A stretch of 64,000 nucleotides of DNA, from NCBI RefSeq assembly GCF_026151205.1, contig NC_087074.1, positions 2,170,001-2,234,000 of the forward strand, read 5' to 3'. Of the stretch, positions 33,801 through 46,000 are shown piece after piece. Below the pieces are notes generated by a model. The model saw only the letters and a program-made list of their open reading frames with translations. It was not told the origin of the DNA and searched no databases. The stretch comes from Bolinopsis microptera (lineage: Eukaryota > Ctenophora > Tentaculata > Lobata > Bolinopsidae). The position numbers and the translations under genes are program-made. How positions within the stretch are numbered: position 1 is the first letter of the stretch; every line of letters begins with the position of its first letter.

Positions 33801-35882
33801 ACAAAAAGAGGACAATCCTCACTAAGAATAACAGCATGGGCCGCACGATACGCAAAGAAGGTACTGATCTATAGTTGATATCGTAACCCGATCCTGCGCA
33901 AAGCAGTAATTATTACCCTCTTTAATTTGGTTTTAATGCGAAACTGGGGGATGTCCTCTTTAGTATATTGTTGTTACAATTGTTGTTTAACTAGAACCAA
34001 ATTAGGGTTAGGACCTGGTGTTTGTTGTTGTGTATGTGACAAAACCAAAAGCTAAAAGTTGCGCACGTTTTAGAAGAGGATTGAAAAAGACAGCATTTTT
34101 TTTAGTGGTTCAGTACATCAGTACCTTGACTGATGGGTATATTAAATTAAGCATTACTCCTTCATATTACTTCTTCAGAATTCAAATATTATCGCGATTA
34201 AATAGTTTAATTTGTGTCATCATACGAACTGATCAAAAGTTAAGGCCTAAACCCACACACTGCATTTACATCTGTCAGAAACCCACAGTTTCTGGCCCTT
34301 CCCTAACCCTCCACATTAGGAAATCGGAGAATGATTGGGCAATTACTGTGAGAAAACTAATGGTCCTGTTAAGCTAATTAAGCTGAACTTTGTGTCCTTA
34401 TATGAGCATCACATGTCAGATGAGGTAATCCTACTCCTGGAACAAAACTTAAACTAATCTCATGTCCAGACGCGACCACCAGACACTAATTAGCATGTAT
34501 ATAGTATATAATACTCGCTTCAATTAACAGGATATCAGAACTGATTAGCTCAACTCGTAATTGACTTAGCAATGTCCGTGAAAAGGGTACAAGATGCACA
34601 GTTGTTTGTTTTCTTACCTGTAGGGAGTAGGGACGTAGCGATCAATTCTCCGTTAGCACAATTTCACTTAATTTCACTTAATTTCACTTAATTTCACTTA
34701 ATTTCACTTAATTTGGCCACATTTTAAGTTGGTCCTGTTCCTTATTAAAGATGGCGTGTTCAGAAGGTATCAGTGCTACTCGATTAGAAATCACCTTGTA
34801 GGTGGTACAACAGTGCTTGATTATTTGAAATCAGATACCAGATTCTTCCAACAGTTTAGCGTTAATCATCGGTTTTCGTCATCGCCGGAAGCGACGGTAA
34901 CAGTTGGACAGTGCATCTATATGTGCACCAGACGTTATAAGCTGCGTAATAAATCATTACGCTAATGCTGTGTCCGACTGTTACCGACTGTTACTAATGA
35001 CCTTGTTTATAAAGGAGTTAACGACCCCTCGCCGGCCACAGAATGTTCTAAAATATGGATGAAGTTGAAATATATAACCTGTAATATGTAAATGAAGTTG
35101 AAAACGGATAGATTTTATGCTGTACAGAACTATTTCAGAGAGGATTTGATTTAGAACGAGAATTGTAGCATAAACCTGAGAGGAGATCGTCAAATGAGTT
35201 GCAAAAAAAGTGTGGAGAGTATAGATTGAAGCTCAAAATTATCAAGAAAATAATTGAATCAAAACTAGCTCCACATGATCCACTACTGACTACACCCTGC
35301 TACTCTAGCACATGATCCAGACTCGCCACATGTACAACAAAAAGGTTCTCAAACTAAACTAAGAAACTGCAGGTCGACGTACAAACTAAACAGCTCAGTA
35401 ACCAGCTAGGTTGAGCGAGCCAGGAGGGTTGTATCATGTTTCAGAGGTGCTCTACAAAGAAAACACCGCTCATTGACCAGGACCCGATCTGGAGACACGT
35501 CACTAGCACTCTCATGTGAACTCTAGTGTGAACTCTCATCTGCATGAAGTGGGGGTTCTGCAACTGACTGGAGTGGTTCTACTGGTGTGTGGTTTTCTGG
35601 AGTTGATTAGGGCTCGATATTATGGGAATTGGGATATTAGATTTAATCTCCTCTCAGAGGAAGAGAAAGAGAGAGAGAGAGAGAGTTGCAGAACAAGTCA
35701 CAGGGCAGGTGGCACGTGTAATTGCTGTGATGAATTGGTTTTCGGGAAGTGGGCTAACCGATACCTCTATTCGTAAAAGAGCTGTTAACCTATAGAACCT
35801 TGGAGTCTTTGCGTATACAATTGATAGTTGAAGATATAGGGACTTATACTGCAAAATTATCAAAAGGAGCAGTTATATCACA
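33801..35882. other. Intergenic, two short arrays only
   Basis: Contains five copies of ATTTCACTTA (34665-34713) and a (GA)n run at 35660-35686. The 119-residue open frame at 34018-34377 has no recognisable domain and no start context; not called. Confidence 0.5.
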
Positions 35883-36247
35883 TAAAAACATAACAACATA
35901 ACAACATAACAACATAACAACATAACAACATAACAACATAACAACATAACAACATAACAACATAACAACATAACAACATAACAACATAACAACATAACAA
36001 CATAACAACATAACAACATAACAACATAACAACATAACAACATAACAACATAACAACATAACAACATAACAACATAACAACATAACAACATAACAACATA
36101 ACAACATAACAACATAACAACATAACAACATAACAACATAACAACATAACAACATAACAACATAACAACATAACAACATAACAACATAACAACATAACAA
36201 CATAACAACATAACAACATAACAACATAACAACATAACAACATAACA
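35883..36247. repeat. 8-bp microsatellite (AACAACAT), about 45 perfect copies
   Basis: Uninterrupted copies with no variants seen. All three minus-strand frames are open with the same LLCCYVVM type translation, the expected artefact of an 8-base period without stops. Confidence 0.97.
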
Positions 36248-37794
36248 TACCTCAATTAACTAGCGTTGCACATTAAGTAATGACTTATAATTCTACACTT
36301 TGTAACCCTAGTTAATTATCACCTTAGTGATCTTATTTGCAGATTTTCCTTCATAAATCAATTGATCTTATTTGAACCTCTGAACACTCCTTATTTGGGC
36401 ATTCTATTTTAACCTCAAAGATTCAATTGTACCGTAAGGCTATAGGCCCCAAATATTTAAAAGACACAGCAGACGACCAAAATTGTTAAGCAGGAGATAA
36501 AAGTTTAACTAAGTTTATCGTCAAGAAAATGGCCGCACTCCCCTCTCGACGCTTTAAAGTAAAATTCTGTCTGTGCAGCTGTAATTGCAAATCAATAAAC
36601 TCTATTCCAATTACACGGCTACCAACACATCATGTGACACACATTTTTGTTTTTCTCGGGCAATTTTCGTCTCGAAGCTTTACAAAAACAATTACTGACG
36701 AGCTAGGCAGGCGGATTCGTTATTAATTTTAGTGTGACCAATCATTGTAGATAACAACAGTATCACGTGTTTATAATCTGTTCAGTAAGTGGAGGGTGGC
36801 GACTGCGGGGTCGCCTGGCGACTGCGGGGTTGTGTTTATTGTCAAATCTGTTGGAAAATAGCGGTTACAGAACAGTTACAGCAATTTAGATTTTGGTTCA
36901 ATACGGTAAAATTTGTTAACGTTAACGTCACTAATTCATAATCATGGTCAGATATAGAGAGAAAAAACCAATCTTAGTATTGACAAAACCATAATTAACG
37001 CTATCGAAAAAAATACACCGATTTAGATCAATTTCATACCCAAAGGGCCTTTTCACAAGAATTTTCTTAAAATTTGGGCGAGCGATTTAGTAGGAGCGCC
37101 CAAGTAAGAGTGGTGTTCCGCCTTTATATAAACCTCACGAAGGTTAATATAATAACATGAACACAAAGCAGTTGAAAACATTTTTTAAACGCCATTCCAG
37201 CAAACGCCATTGGGGTCGTTCACAAATTACGTAATCACTTTTTGGACAATTTTTAACCCCCCCCCCCCTCTGTAATCAGTTTTACACATAGCTATTGTGT
37301 CAAAATTACACTAGCGTAATTATTTGGAAACCCCCCTCCCTCGGCTGATTACGTAATAACGACTACATTCCGACAAAACTAAGACACCTTCTTTAAAATA
37401 AGTAAAATAAATAGTATTAATTAAGTAAAATTAACCGAACTGAAGAATACAGTTTTGAGAGAAATTAACGACTTACAAACTGTACTTCTAAAATAATGAA
37501 ATTATTAGATAATGAACATATCACGAGTTAAAGTGTCAATAGAATGAAGAGTAACACTCCAGTTGAAAAGAATGTGCAGTCACAGTATTACGTTTGTGTG
37601 ATAACTACCCGTGTTACTATGGTTACTGCACGTGTGCTCATTAAGTCATTATTCCCACATCTTGGTAAATAAATACTTAAATACTTAACATAAAACAATC
37701 CTTTGATCATATCGTGATATTAGAGCGTATCGAGATAATATTATGTGTGCTGATCACAACACTATACCTACTCACTTAATGAGATATGTGTGCT
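36248..37794. other. Intergenic containing one MITE
   Basis: Apart from the palindromic element at 37215-37363 and a small duplicated GCGACTGCGGGGT near 36798, nothing was recognised. Confidence 0.5.
37215..37363. mobile_element. 149-bp MITE with GTCGTT...AACGAC ends
   Basis: The left end GTCGTTCACAAATTACGTAATCA and the right end TGATTACGTAATAACGAC are inverted copies (five-base insertion in the left arm). The interior has C-rich stretches on both sides. Elements starting with GGGTCGT(C/T)CACAAATTACG and holding an ACCCCCC run are widespread in invertebrate genomes; this matches that type from memory, not by search. Confidence 0.6.
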
Positions 37795-38975
37795 GATCAA
37801 AATAACCATGGTAACTAGTAGTGTAACCATGGTAACTAGTAGTGTAACCACTGGTATAGTAGTGTAACCATGGTAACTAGCGTATAATGTGTGCTGATCA
37901 AAATAACCATGGTAACTTGTGTGTAACCATGGTAACTAGTAGTGTAAACCTTGGTAAATAGTAGTGTAACACTTGGTAACTCAAGTAGTGTAACAATGGT
38001 AATAGTAGTGTAACCATGGTAATAGTAGTGTACACAATGGTAACTAGTAGTGTAACCATGGTAACTAGTAGTGTACCAAGGTAACTAGTGTGTAACCCAT
38101 GGTAACTAGTAGAGTAACCTAGCGTAACTAGTAGTGTAACCATGGTAACTAGTAGTGTAACCATGGTAACTAGTAGTGTAACCATGGTAACTAGTAGTGT
38201 TAACCATGGTAACTAGTAGTGTAACCATGGTAACTAGAGTGTAACCATGGTAACTAGTAGTGTAACCCTGGTCACTAGTCGTGTAACCACGGTAACTAGT
38301 AGTGTAACCATGGTAACAGTAGTGTAACCATGGTAACTAGTATGTAACCATGGTAACTATAGTGTAACCATGGTAACTAGTAGTGTAACCATGGTAACTA
38401 GTAGTGTAACCATGGTAACTAGTAGTGAACCATGGTAACTAGTGTTAACCATGGAACTAGTAGTGTAACCACGGTAACTAGTAGTGTAACCATGGTAACT
38501 AGTAGTGTAACCATGGTAACTAGTAGTGTAACCATGGTAACTAGTAGTGTAACCATGGTAACTAGTAGTGTAACCATGGTAACTAGTAGTGTAACCATGG
38601 TAACTAGTAGTGTAACCACGGTAACTAGTAGTGTAACCACGGAACTAGTAGTGGTAACCATGGTAACTAGTAGTGTAACCATGGAACTAGTAGTGTAACC
38701 ATGGTAACTAGTAGTGTAACCATGGTAACTAGTAGTGTAACCACGGTAACTAGTAGTGTAACCATGGTAACTAGTAGTGTAACCATGGTAACTAGTAGTG
38801 TAACCATGGTAACTAGTAGTGTAACCATGGTAACTAGTAGTGTAACCATGGTAACTAGTAGTGTAACCACGGTAACTAGTAGTGTAACCACGGTAACTAG
38901 TAGTGTAACCATGGTAACTAGTAGTGTAACCATGGTAACTAGTAGTGTAACCATGGTAACTATAGTTAACCATAC
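37795..38975. repeat. 21-bp GTAAC-type minisatellite, about 55 copies
   Basis: The unit is GTAACTAGTAGTGTAACCAT plus G. Units at 37.8-38.45 kb carry many one- and two-base indels, while those from 38.46 kb on are almost perfect (ATG/ACG alternation only). The indel-rich half may reflect assembly error or older, unhomogenised units. Same family as 28484-29150. Confidence 0.95.
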
Positions 38976-39777
38976 TCTCAAATTGCATGAGTAAGCGCAA
39001 TATTTGTGATTTGGCTGAATAACATTATACTTATAGGCATTTAACTTTAAATTGAGCGAAATAAAAACTTAGAGTCTGTCACTGCACGATCTGACTGTTA
39101 CCAAACAAAATTATAGAACAAAATGAAGAAATCAATTATTAGCATTAATCAGCAAATTATAAAGTTATAAGGGTAGCTCTAAAATGGCCAGGTACACAGC
39201 AAAGCCACTTATCACGTGTAACACAAAGCCACTTATCACGTGTAATTCAGGACTTCCAACTTGAGCGGGTTAATGTAACATTGTAACAACTGCATCTGAC
39301 GAGTCTGACACAGAATTGTCAGCTGACTTAATGACCTCAAGTGGCTTGTTACCATGGTAACTAGTGGTGTAACCATGGTTACCTTGCGGCTGGTAATTTA
39401 TTACAGTTAATTAGTTAGTTTATTACAGTTCATTATACACTGATTTACGTGTGCTGTGTACATTTCTATTGTCCACAAGTTTACTTTAATTTCCAGCACG
39501 TACAAGAAACATGTTCTTTGAAAAAAAAATTATTCACAAATACCGACAAATTGAAGATTCAAATCTTTTAAATTCCTTTCAGTTTTGAAAAAGGCAATAT
39601 AAAAGCATCCCAATCGTTAAATAAAGTAACGTGAAGTTAATATCATAACGCCTAAATTTCATGCAGATGTCTCCTTTTTACAAGGAGGTAGAGAAACTCT
39701 TTCAAAAGGAGGATCATTTGTCTCGGAAGCATCCCCGTGCAGCTCGTTTAGCTCAACCTCGGTTATAGGTTTTACTC
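38976..39777. other. 3' flank of the minus-strand receptor, no gene seen
   Basis: Includes a stray GTAACTAG-type unit near 39355. Otherwise AT-rich non-coding sequence. Confidence 0.5.
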
Positions 39778-42700
39778 TTACTTCTTGAAGCTTTGTCGAA
39801 TCGAACCGACCATGCGCTGCAGAAACGCCAGTCTTCTGCAAGATCTGCGGAGGAACTGCTCGATAGTGTTGTCGTACAGAAGGGGGTTTATAACAGAGTT
39901 TAGAGGCAGCACAGTCATAGCAAAGCTGGCGTACCAACTAGTGGCGTCGATCACCTTCAAGCTGTGGAAAGCACATATCATGATGAACGGGACCCAACAG
40001 AAGAAGTCAGTGGTAATGATGATGAAAACTTTCCGTTGTAGTTTCTTGTTCTGTTGCATGACATCAGCGTTCCTATTCTGGCCTGTTCTCACTGAAGACT
40101 GCTGAGCTGTATTCGTTATTAGAATGTAGGACACTGTGATAACTGCAAAGCACACCAAGTTAAGAGTAAGCATGAACCACACTACAATATTACCTCTGTG
40201 ATCAATAGCATCAGCTCCCTGCTTGATTCGTGTCGGGTCGTTGTTACGCACGAAATACTTGAACAAACAAACTCCGTCGTTCCCATAGAAATGGACCGCT
40301 GTGCGAGTTAAAGTTCCGTAACTATGAGTGAACATGTTGTCTACCTTGCTGCCAATCTCCTTCCACGACATATCAACAGTAATGTTGGAGGTGTCGTTAA
40401 AGTATGCTTGAAGAATGTCCACGTGCTTGGCCTTGTTAGGGAACCCCACAAACATCTTGTATTCAGGATTATAAAACATGCCTTGCACAAAGTAGTCCTC
40501 GAGATACGCTACTAAGGGTACAGCAGCAACCGCAACGGAAACAGTTACAATAGCAAGAACCATGCAGAGTGTTTTGAGGACGACCCTCCTACCTACAGGG
40601 GCTGGAGCAGTGAGGGAGTTCTTAAACACTCCCATCATCCTGATGAAGCTCAGAGTTGTCATTGCAAAAAGGGAGAGTTGGGAAGCAGAAGTGCTGATGA
40701 CACCTAACACTTTACAATCATAACTTGACAGCCACTCAGCTTGGCTCCGACAGAAATCTTTTGCATAAATAAAACTGTCATAAATGGACAGTACAACAAG
40801 ATAAACGCCAATCATTAGGTCTCCCAAGCCTACAAGACCGATGAGAGCTTTAGTGTAGAGCATGCTACCACTCCGGCTATCTTTTAGGGTTACTGCTGCT
40901 TTCAGAACCATTACACTGTTAAACACCACCGCTAACACACCCATCAGCCAGCAAGTACACTTCAAAACTGGATTTCCTAAAATTTCTTTCCCGCAGCTTG
41001 AGTTACATTCGTCAGACAGATCAAAACAGTCGTAAATACCATCGCACTTCTGAGATACAGATATTATCTGCTCGTTGTCATGGTTACTTGGGGTGTTGTC
41101 ACACATCATGTGATTGGAACAGTGTTCCTCGTCCGATAAATCACCACAATCGTTTACAAGGTCGCACACTTGGCTGTATTTTATGCATTTACTGTTCCTA
41201 CATTGGAAGTAGTCGTTTCCGTAATCATAATTCTCCGATTGAGTGACAAAGGAGAGGAAGGAGTTGTTGGCTAGGGTGTAGACACGATCAGGGTACTGAC
41301 CCGGACAGGAATCATACGTTAGAGGAGCTGTGTTGAGAGGGCAGGTGGACTTGGAGTCAAACACACAGGTCCATACAGCTCAGATACACGTAGTATTCTC
41401 CAAACAGTTCATTGCAATTAATTTTAGAATTAGGGACCTTAACAAGGGTGGTGACCCCGAACACATCACCATAAGGTTTCTCGAAATTTCTAACTCTACA
41501 ATCCAGATCACTGAAGGCTTGGCATATATCACGAACCGTGCCATCCAGCGGAATAGTAGTATTTTTGCTAGGAAACCCTCTTGAGATCTGACACACTTCA
41601 TTCTCCATCATTCCACACGACTCAACTCCATCACATAGCAGATCAAATATCACATATGGTTTGTCTGACGAACTTCCTTCAGGGCACAAGAACACGTTCT
41701 CACAAGCCTCCTCCCCTAGTTTCACGCGATATGTTCTATCAGTCTTGTTCCCACAAAACTCCCAATTCCCAAATAGCTCATCTTTCCCGTTAACACAGTC
41801 AGTCTGATTATCCATTATCCAAGATATGGGAATACCCATCACATCTCCATTACCAAAGGAGCGTGCACACTGATCTGTCTTCCTTGTTGTCATGGTGTTA
41901 CACACGTCGTGAAACTCATCACTCCCATCAGGACAGTTGTACACTCCGTCACACCATTTGTGTTTGTGCACCTGACAACTAGCTGATGGAGACCGACACT
42001 CATCTTCTAGATGGTCATCACACAGGTTAACTGATTGGAGGGTTTTCCGTTGAGGATCATCACATACAACGTATTTTGACAAACTAGACACGAACCCACG
42101 AACCTTGCAATATCCGCCTATACGAGCTGGGTCTGAACAGTTTGTTTGGTCTCGATAGTCGAGGCAATATGGAAAATTGCGGGCCGTTAGATCGAAAACA
42201 CTACATCTCGTATAATTGAAGATTCTAGCTCTCGTCTCCTCATCACGCCAGAGTTTAGGGGAGTAGAGGATACAGCTGGAGGAAGCAGGCTCACTGTCCG
42301 TCACATTGCAGTTCAGTTCGTCTTGTTTACCAACACAATTGGTAGAACCGCCGCATATATTGTCCACTGAAACATACCTTGTTCTATTTTTTCCACTTAT
42401 GCACCACACTCCGTAGTAATATCCGTTACAGTAACTCTCGTCCACACACGTGGTTATGTTTCCGCAGTCTCCGTCACACAGCGAGTGTGTGGTATTCATC
42501 ATTATTTCACGGCTTTCTTGAGACAGAGTTTCCAAGTCTTGCTCACTGTTGCTTGTGTTGAATCTAACGAAGGTGTACTTATCAAAGTGTCCCCCACAGA
42601 GACTTCCGGAGTCTGCAGAGATATCTGTGCTGAACCCGCACGGCCTGATATACACCAGGATCATTCGCACACACCTTGGAGACACTTCGTAGCGAGTATA

Positions 42701-43033
42701 GCTCATTTTCATACACACCGTGTTGCTTATAAAACATCTCTGAGTGAAGACAACCGTAATAATAGTTTTTCTCGCTTTCATCAAAGCAAATATTTTTCAA
42801 AAACCCTCTTATTTTTGTTATGGTGCAATCTTCAGTTGGTTTCCTCCATTTCTCACTGTAGTCAACACAGGCTGAACAGGAGCAAGACTCAGTTGAATTC
42901 TCACAAACCCCAATATCACTGCAACAGGTTCTGTCTCCGTCAGGATCGCACCCAGTTAGATCAATATCAGTGTCAGAAAGAGGATAAAGGTCGCCACATT
43001 TTCCATCGTCTCTCCAACCCTTGCTTTGCTCTC
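39778..43033 (-). CDS. Hevein-like, LDLa and 7TM exon of the giant receptor
   Basis: Starts in phase 1 after CATCAATAG as EQSKGWRDDGKCGDLYPL, continues CDPDGDRTCCSDIGVCENST and CSCSACVDY (hevein/chitin-binding type 1 cysteine layout), then EDCTITKIRGFLKNICF, which is collinear with ESCTITEHRGFLKNVC of the plus-strand paralogue. LDLa-type repeats include CQVHKHKWCDGVYNCPDGSD and CRNSKCIKYSQVCDLVNDCG. The 7TM core has FYGNDGVCLFKYFV, TDFFCWVPFIMICAFHSLKV and PLNSVINPLLYDN. The tail ends soon after TM7 (MVGSIRQSFKK), unlike the long tail of the paralogue. The frame changes at about 42640-42645 (one extra base in GCCG) and about 41357-41370 (TGTGTGTTTGAC); homology continues across both. Confidence 0.8.
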
Positions 43034-46000
43034 CTATTGATGAGAGCTGTTGAATTTAATCAACTAACCAACGTTTAAGATAAAATTGATAAATGTAGGT
43101 TGGAATTGACATGAAGTTTTGTCCAAAATTTGTATCAATTTTAACTTTTAAGGTCAGTAAGCTTAAAGTTTTTTTACTCTTAGCTCGATTATACAATTTT
43201 TGCATTGAATTGAAGTGTTTCAGATGCAGTCGTCGCTGATTCAAGAACTTGAACAAGGCCGTAGCACCCAAGGTTGCAGTTTTTACCTGATCGATTGGTG
43301 CAGTGCAGCCAAACAACGTCCCTATTCCCACAGCTGGTTTCTACTGTCGTAGCATCACAGATGGATATTTCGGCATCATCCTCCGTGCATCTCACTTTGT
43401 CCATTAGTACGGGTAAACTACTGTTCCACTTACTGGAGGGGAAAAGGTATTACTTATACTGAAACGATAGGGTCTATCATCAAGTAATACACTTCCTGTT
43501 GAGATACGAATTTGTTCAGGAGCTACAGTTTTTCTAATAGACATGGTGGGAAGAATCTGTTGGAAAATAACTAGATGAAAAGATGAAGCTCACTTGATGG
43601 TGTGACTCGGTTCCATTCTCCGAATTCGTATCCAAGACGTCGACAAAATATATTTGCCGACAACCAGTTCAATTGATCTTTACATACAGTCCCAAACTGC
43701 TTCACTCCGTGCTGTTTGTGAACAAAAGTCACAGTTAATTGGCCTTGAAGTTCTGGCCGACTTGGTTTAACCTTTCCTCCGTGAGCTGGATTGGAAATTC
43801 CAACTCTTTCTAGGTCCCAAACATACTCTGAAATGTATATTATTTATACACAAAATGCACAAAATGCACAAAATGCACACAACGCACACAACGCACACAA
43901 TGCACACAGTGCACACAATGCACACAATGCACACAATGCACACAGTGCGAGAGTGTCTGTTTTGCATACAGTTTACAAAAAACATCACAGCTGGATAATG
44001 GATATTTCCATAATGTCTACTGCAGCTGTAACAGTCACAACTGTTTCTAACTACCTTATCGGACCTTATTTGGACGGACATTACTTGAACGCTGGAGGCC
44101 CTAGCGTTTATCTTAATGTCCGTTCAAATAAAGTCCGTTCAATTAATGTCCGTCCAAGTTAAAGTCCGTTGAAATTTTTTCAAATATTTTTCCATTTCGA
44201 ACTTTTTGTCCAGAATATGACAACTATGATAACTTTATTGTGCCGTAAGTTAACGACGGAAAGGTTCTCCTTGGTCTGCCGGAGGCACAGAAAACTCTAC
44301 TAGTATATGATGTTTTCAAGGGTCACTTGGCGGAAAAAGTCCACAAAATTATGGCACTCAACAACATAGTTCATGAGGTAGTCCCCGCCAACATGACAAA
44401 CTTGTTCCAGCCTCTAGATATTACGGTAAATCGTGTTGCCAAGGACATTGTCCGACATTGTTATAGTTCATATTACTGAGGGGAGGTAATGAAACAGTGC
44501 TAGGAAAGCTCCACGTGATGTTAAGGTTAACCTAATGTTGTCTAAGATAAAACCACTTCACGCCGAATGGCTTGTAAAAGTTAACACTGAAATGCAGGAC
44601 CGGGGTAGTTTGATAAAAAAGGTTTCCATAAAGCTAGAAATCACTGATGCTTGTTTAAGCATGGACTATTTCATGCACGAAAACTCATTTAATGAAGATG
44701 ATGTGATATTAGACACTGATCATGTACACATATTTTAACATGTTTACTGCTTAATTACTGCTTTTCTTACTTACTGTATAAAAAATGGATTTAAAAATAA
44801 TTTGCTGAAATGAAAAAACGTCAAAAATTTGAAAAAAATTCGGATTTTTGATGGTTTTGAATGCCTTCGAGCGTTCATATTAATGTCCGTTCATAATTAT
44901 GTCTGTTCATGTAATGTCCGTCCAAATAAGGTCCGATAAAGTATTCACGGTTCATATACACATCATTAGCTTAGAGACAAAGTGGGGACAAATTAGAAAA
45001 ATAGGAACTGTACCTATATAGTAGAAAAGTGGTGTTTTGCTCTTTTTTGGCACGAAATAGAACTTGTCTACTTGGCGCTTCCAGTATAAGCTTTCCCAGA
45101 TTTCACTGTATTGGGGATCATCGCAAATATGAGAGGAAACTGTGACATTGAGAACCACCTTACCGTTACAAAACACAACTATCCTGTAACCTCTCTTCTG
45201 TATCGTCCACACCTTATCACTTGTAGTAGGTACACTAACCGGGAAAGCCGTTAGGTTGCTACAATATGCGAGTTGATACTCCAGGCCTCTCCCTGCGAAC
45301 TTAATCATGATCCCGCCTGAGAACCTATTCATCTCCGGATCCTCGAATTTTATTACTGTTTTATCACCGCTCCCTAGTTTAGAAGAGGTCTTCAAGTGGA
45401 GGTTGATGGTATCTAGGTACACGTAAACGTAATCCTTAGCCTCTTCTTTCCTCACCGGTATCCAAAGGTCTGTTTAAAAGTGACGTTCAGATTCTTAAAA
45501 GCAAATCAAATTAAAGCACACGGAAAAACAGTCCATCAACAGTCCAGCAATTCGGACGAACCGTAAACGGACAGACTTTATTTGAACGAACACAAAAATA
45601 AACGCTATGGTCACCAGCGTCCACATAATGTCCGTTGAAGTAAAATCAGATAAAGTACATAAAAAAGTCATCATCTACCTGACTTATACAGCATATCATT
45701 TGAAAATAAACAAAGAAAGAGAAAAAATTATTACCGGATGAATTGTGCGTGCACGACAGCCAAACTGTGCTTTTGTGAGAGCAACTTTCTTTCGTTATTA
45801 TTGCATCACACTCAGACATGCTACGGGTATCATCCTTGCAGTTGTAGTGAAGTGTAGTAGGAACCACATTGGTTTCCAGCCATGTCCTGTATTAAAAACG
45901 CTGGTCAGGTTTTGTAGCAATCTAGCAAAGGGGAATTTGTTTCTCACGGTTGGAGATTACTAGGTTATACGTGTAGAGTTAACTAAATAAAGAATTCATC

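Noticed and set aside
34018-34377. 119-residue plus-strand open frame as a gene
   Set aside because: No domain, no splice partners, ordinary AT-rich composition and no support from neighbours.
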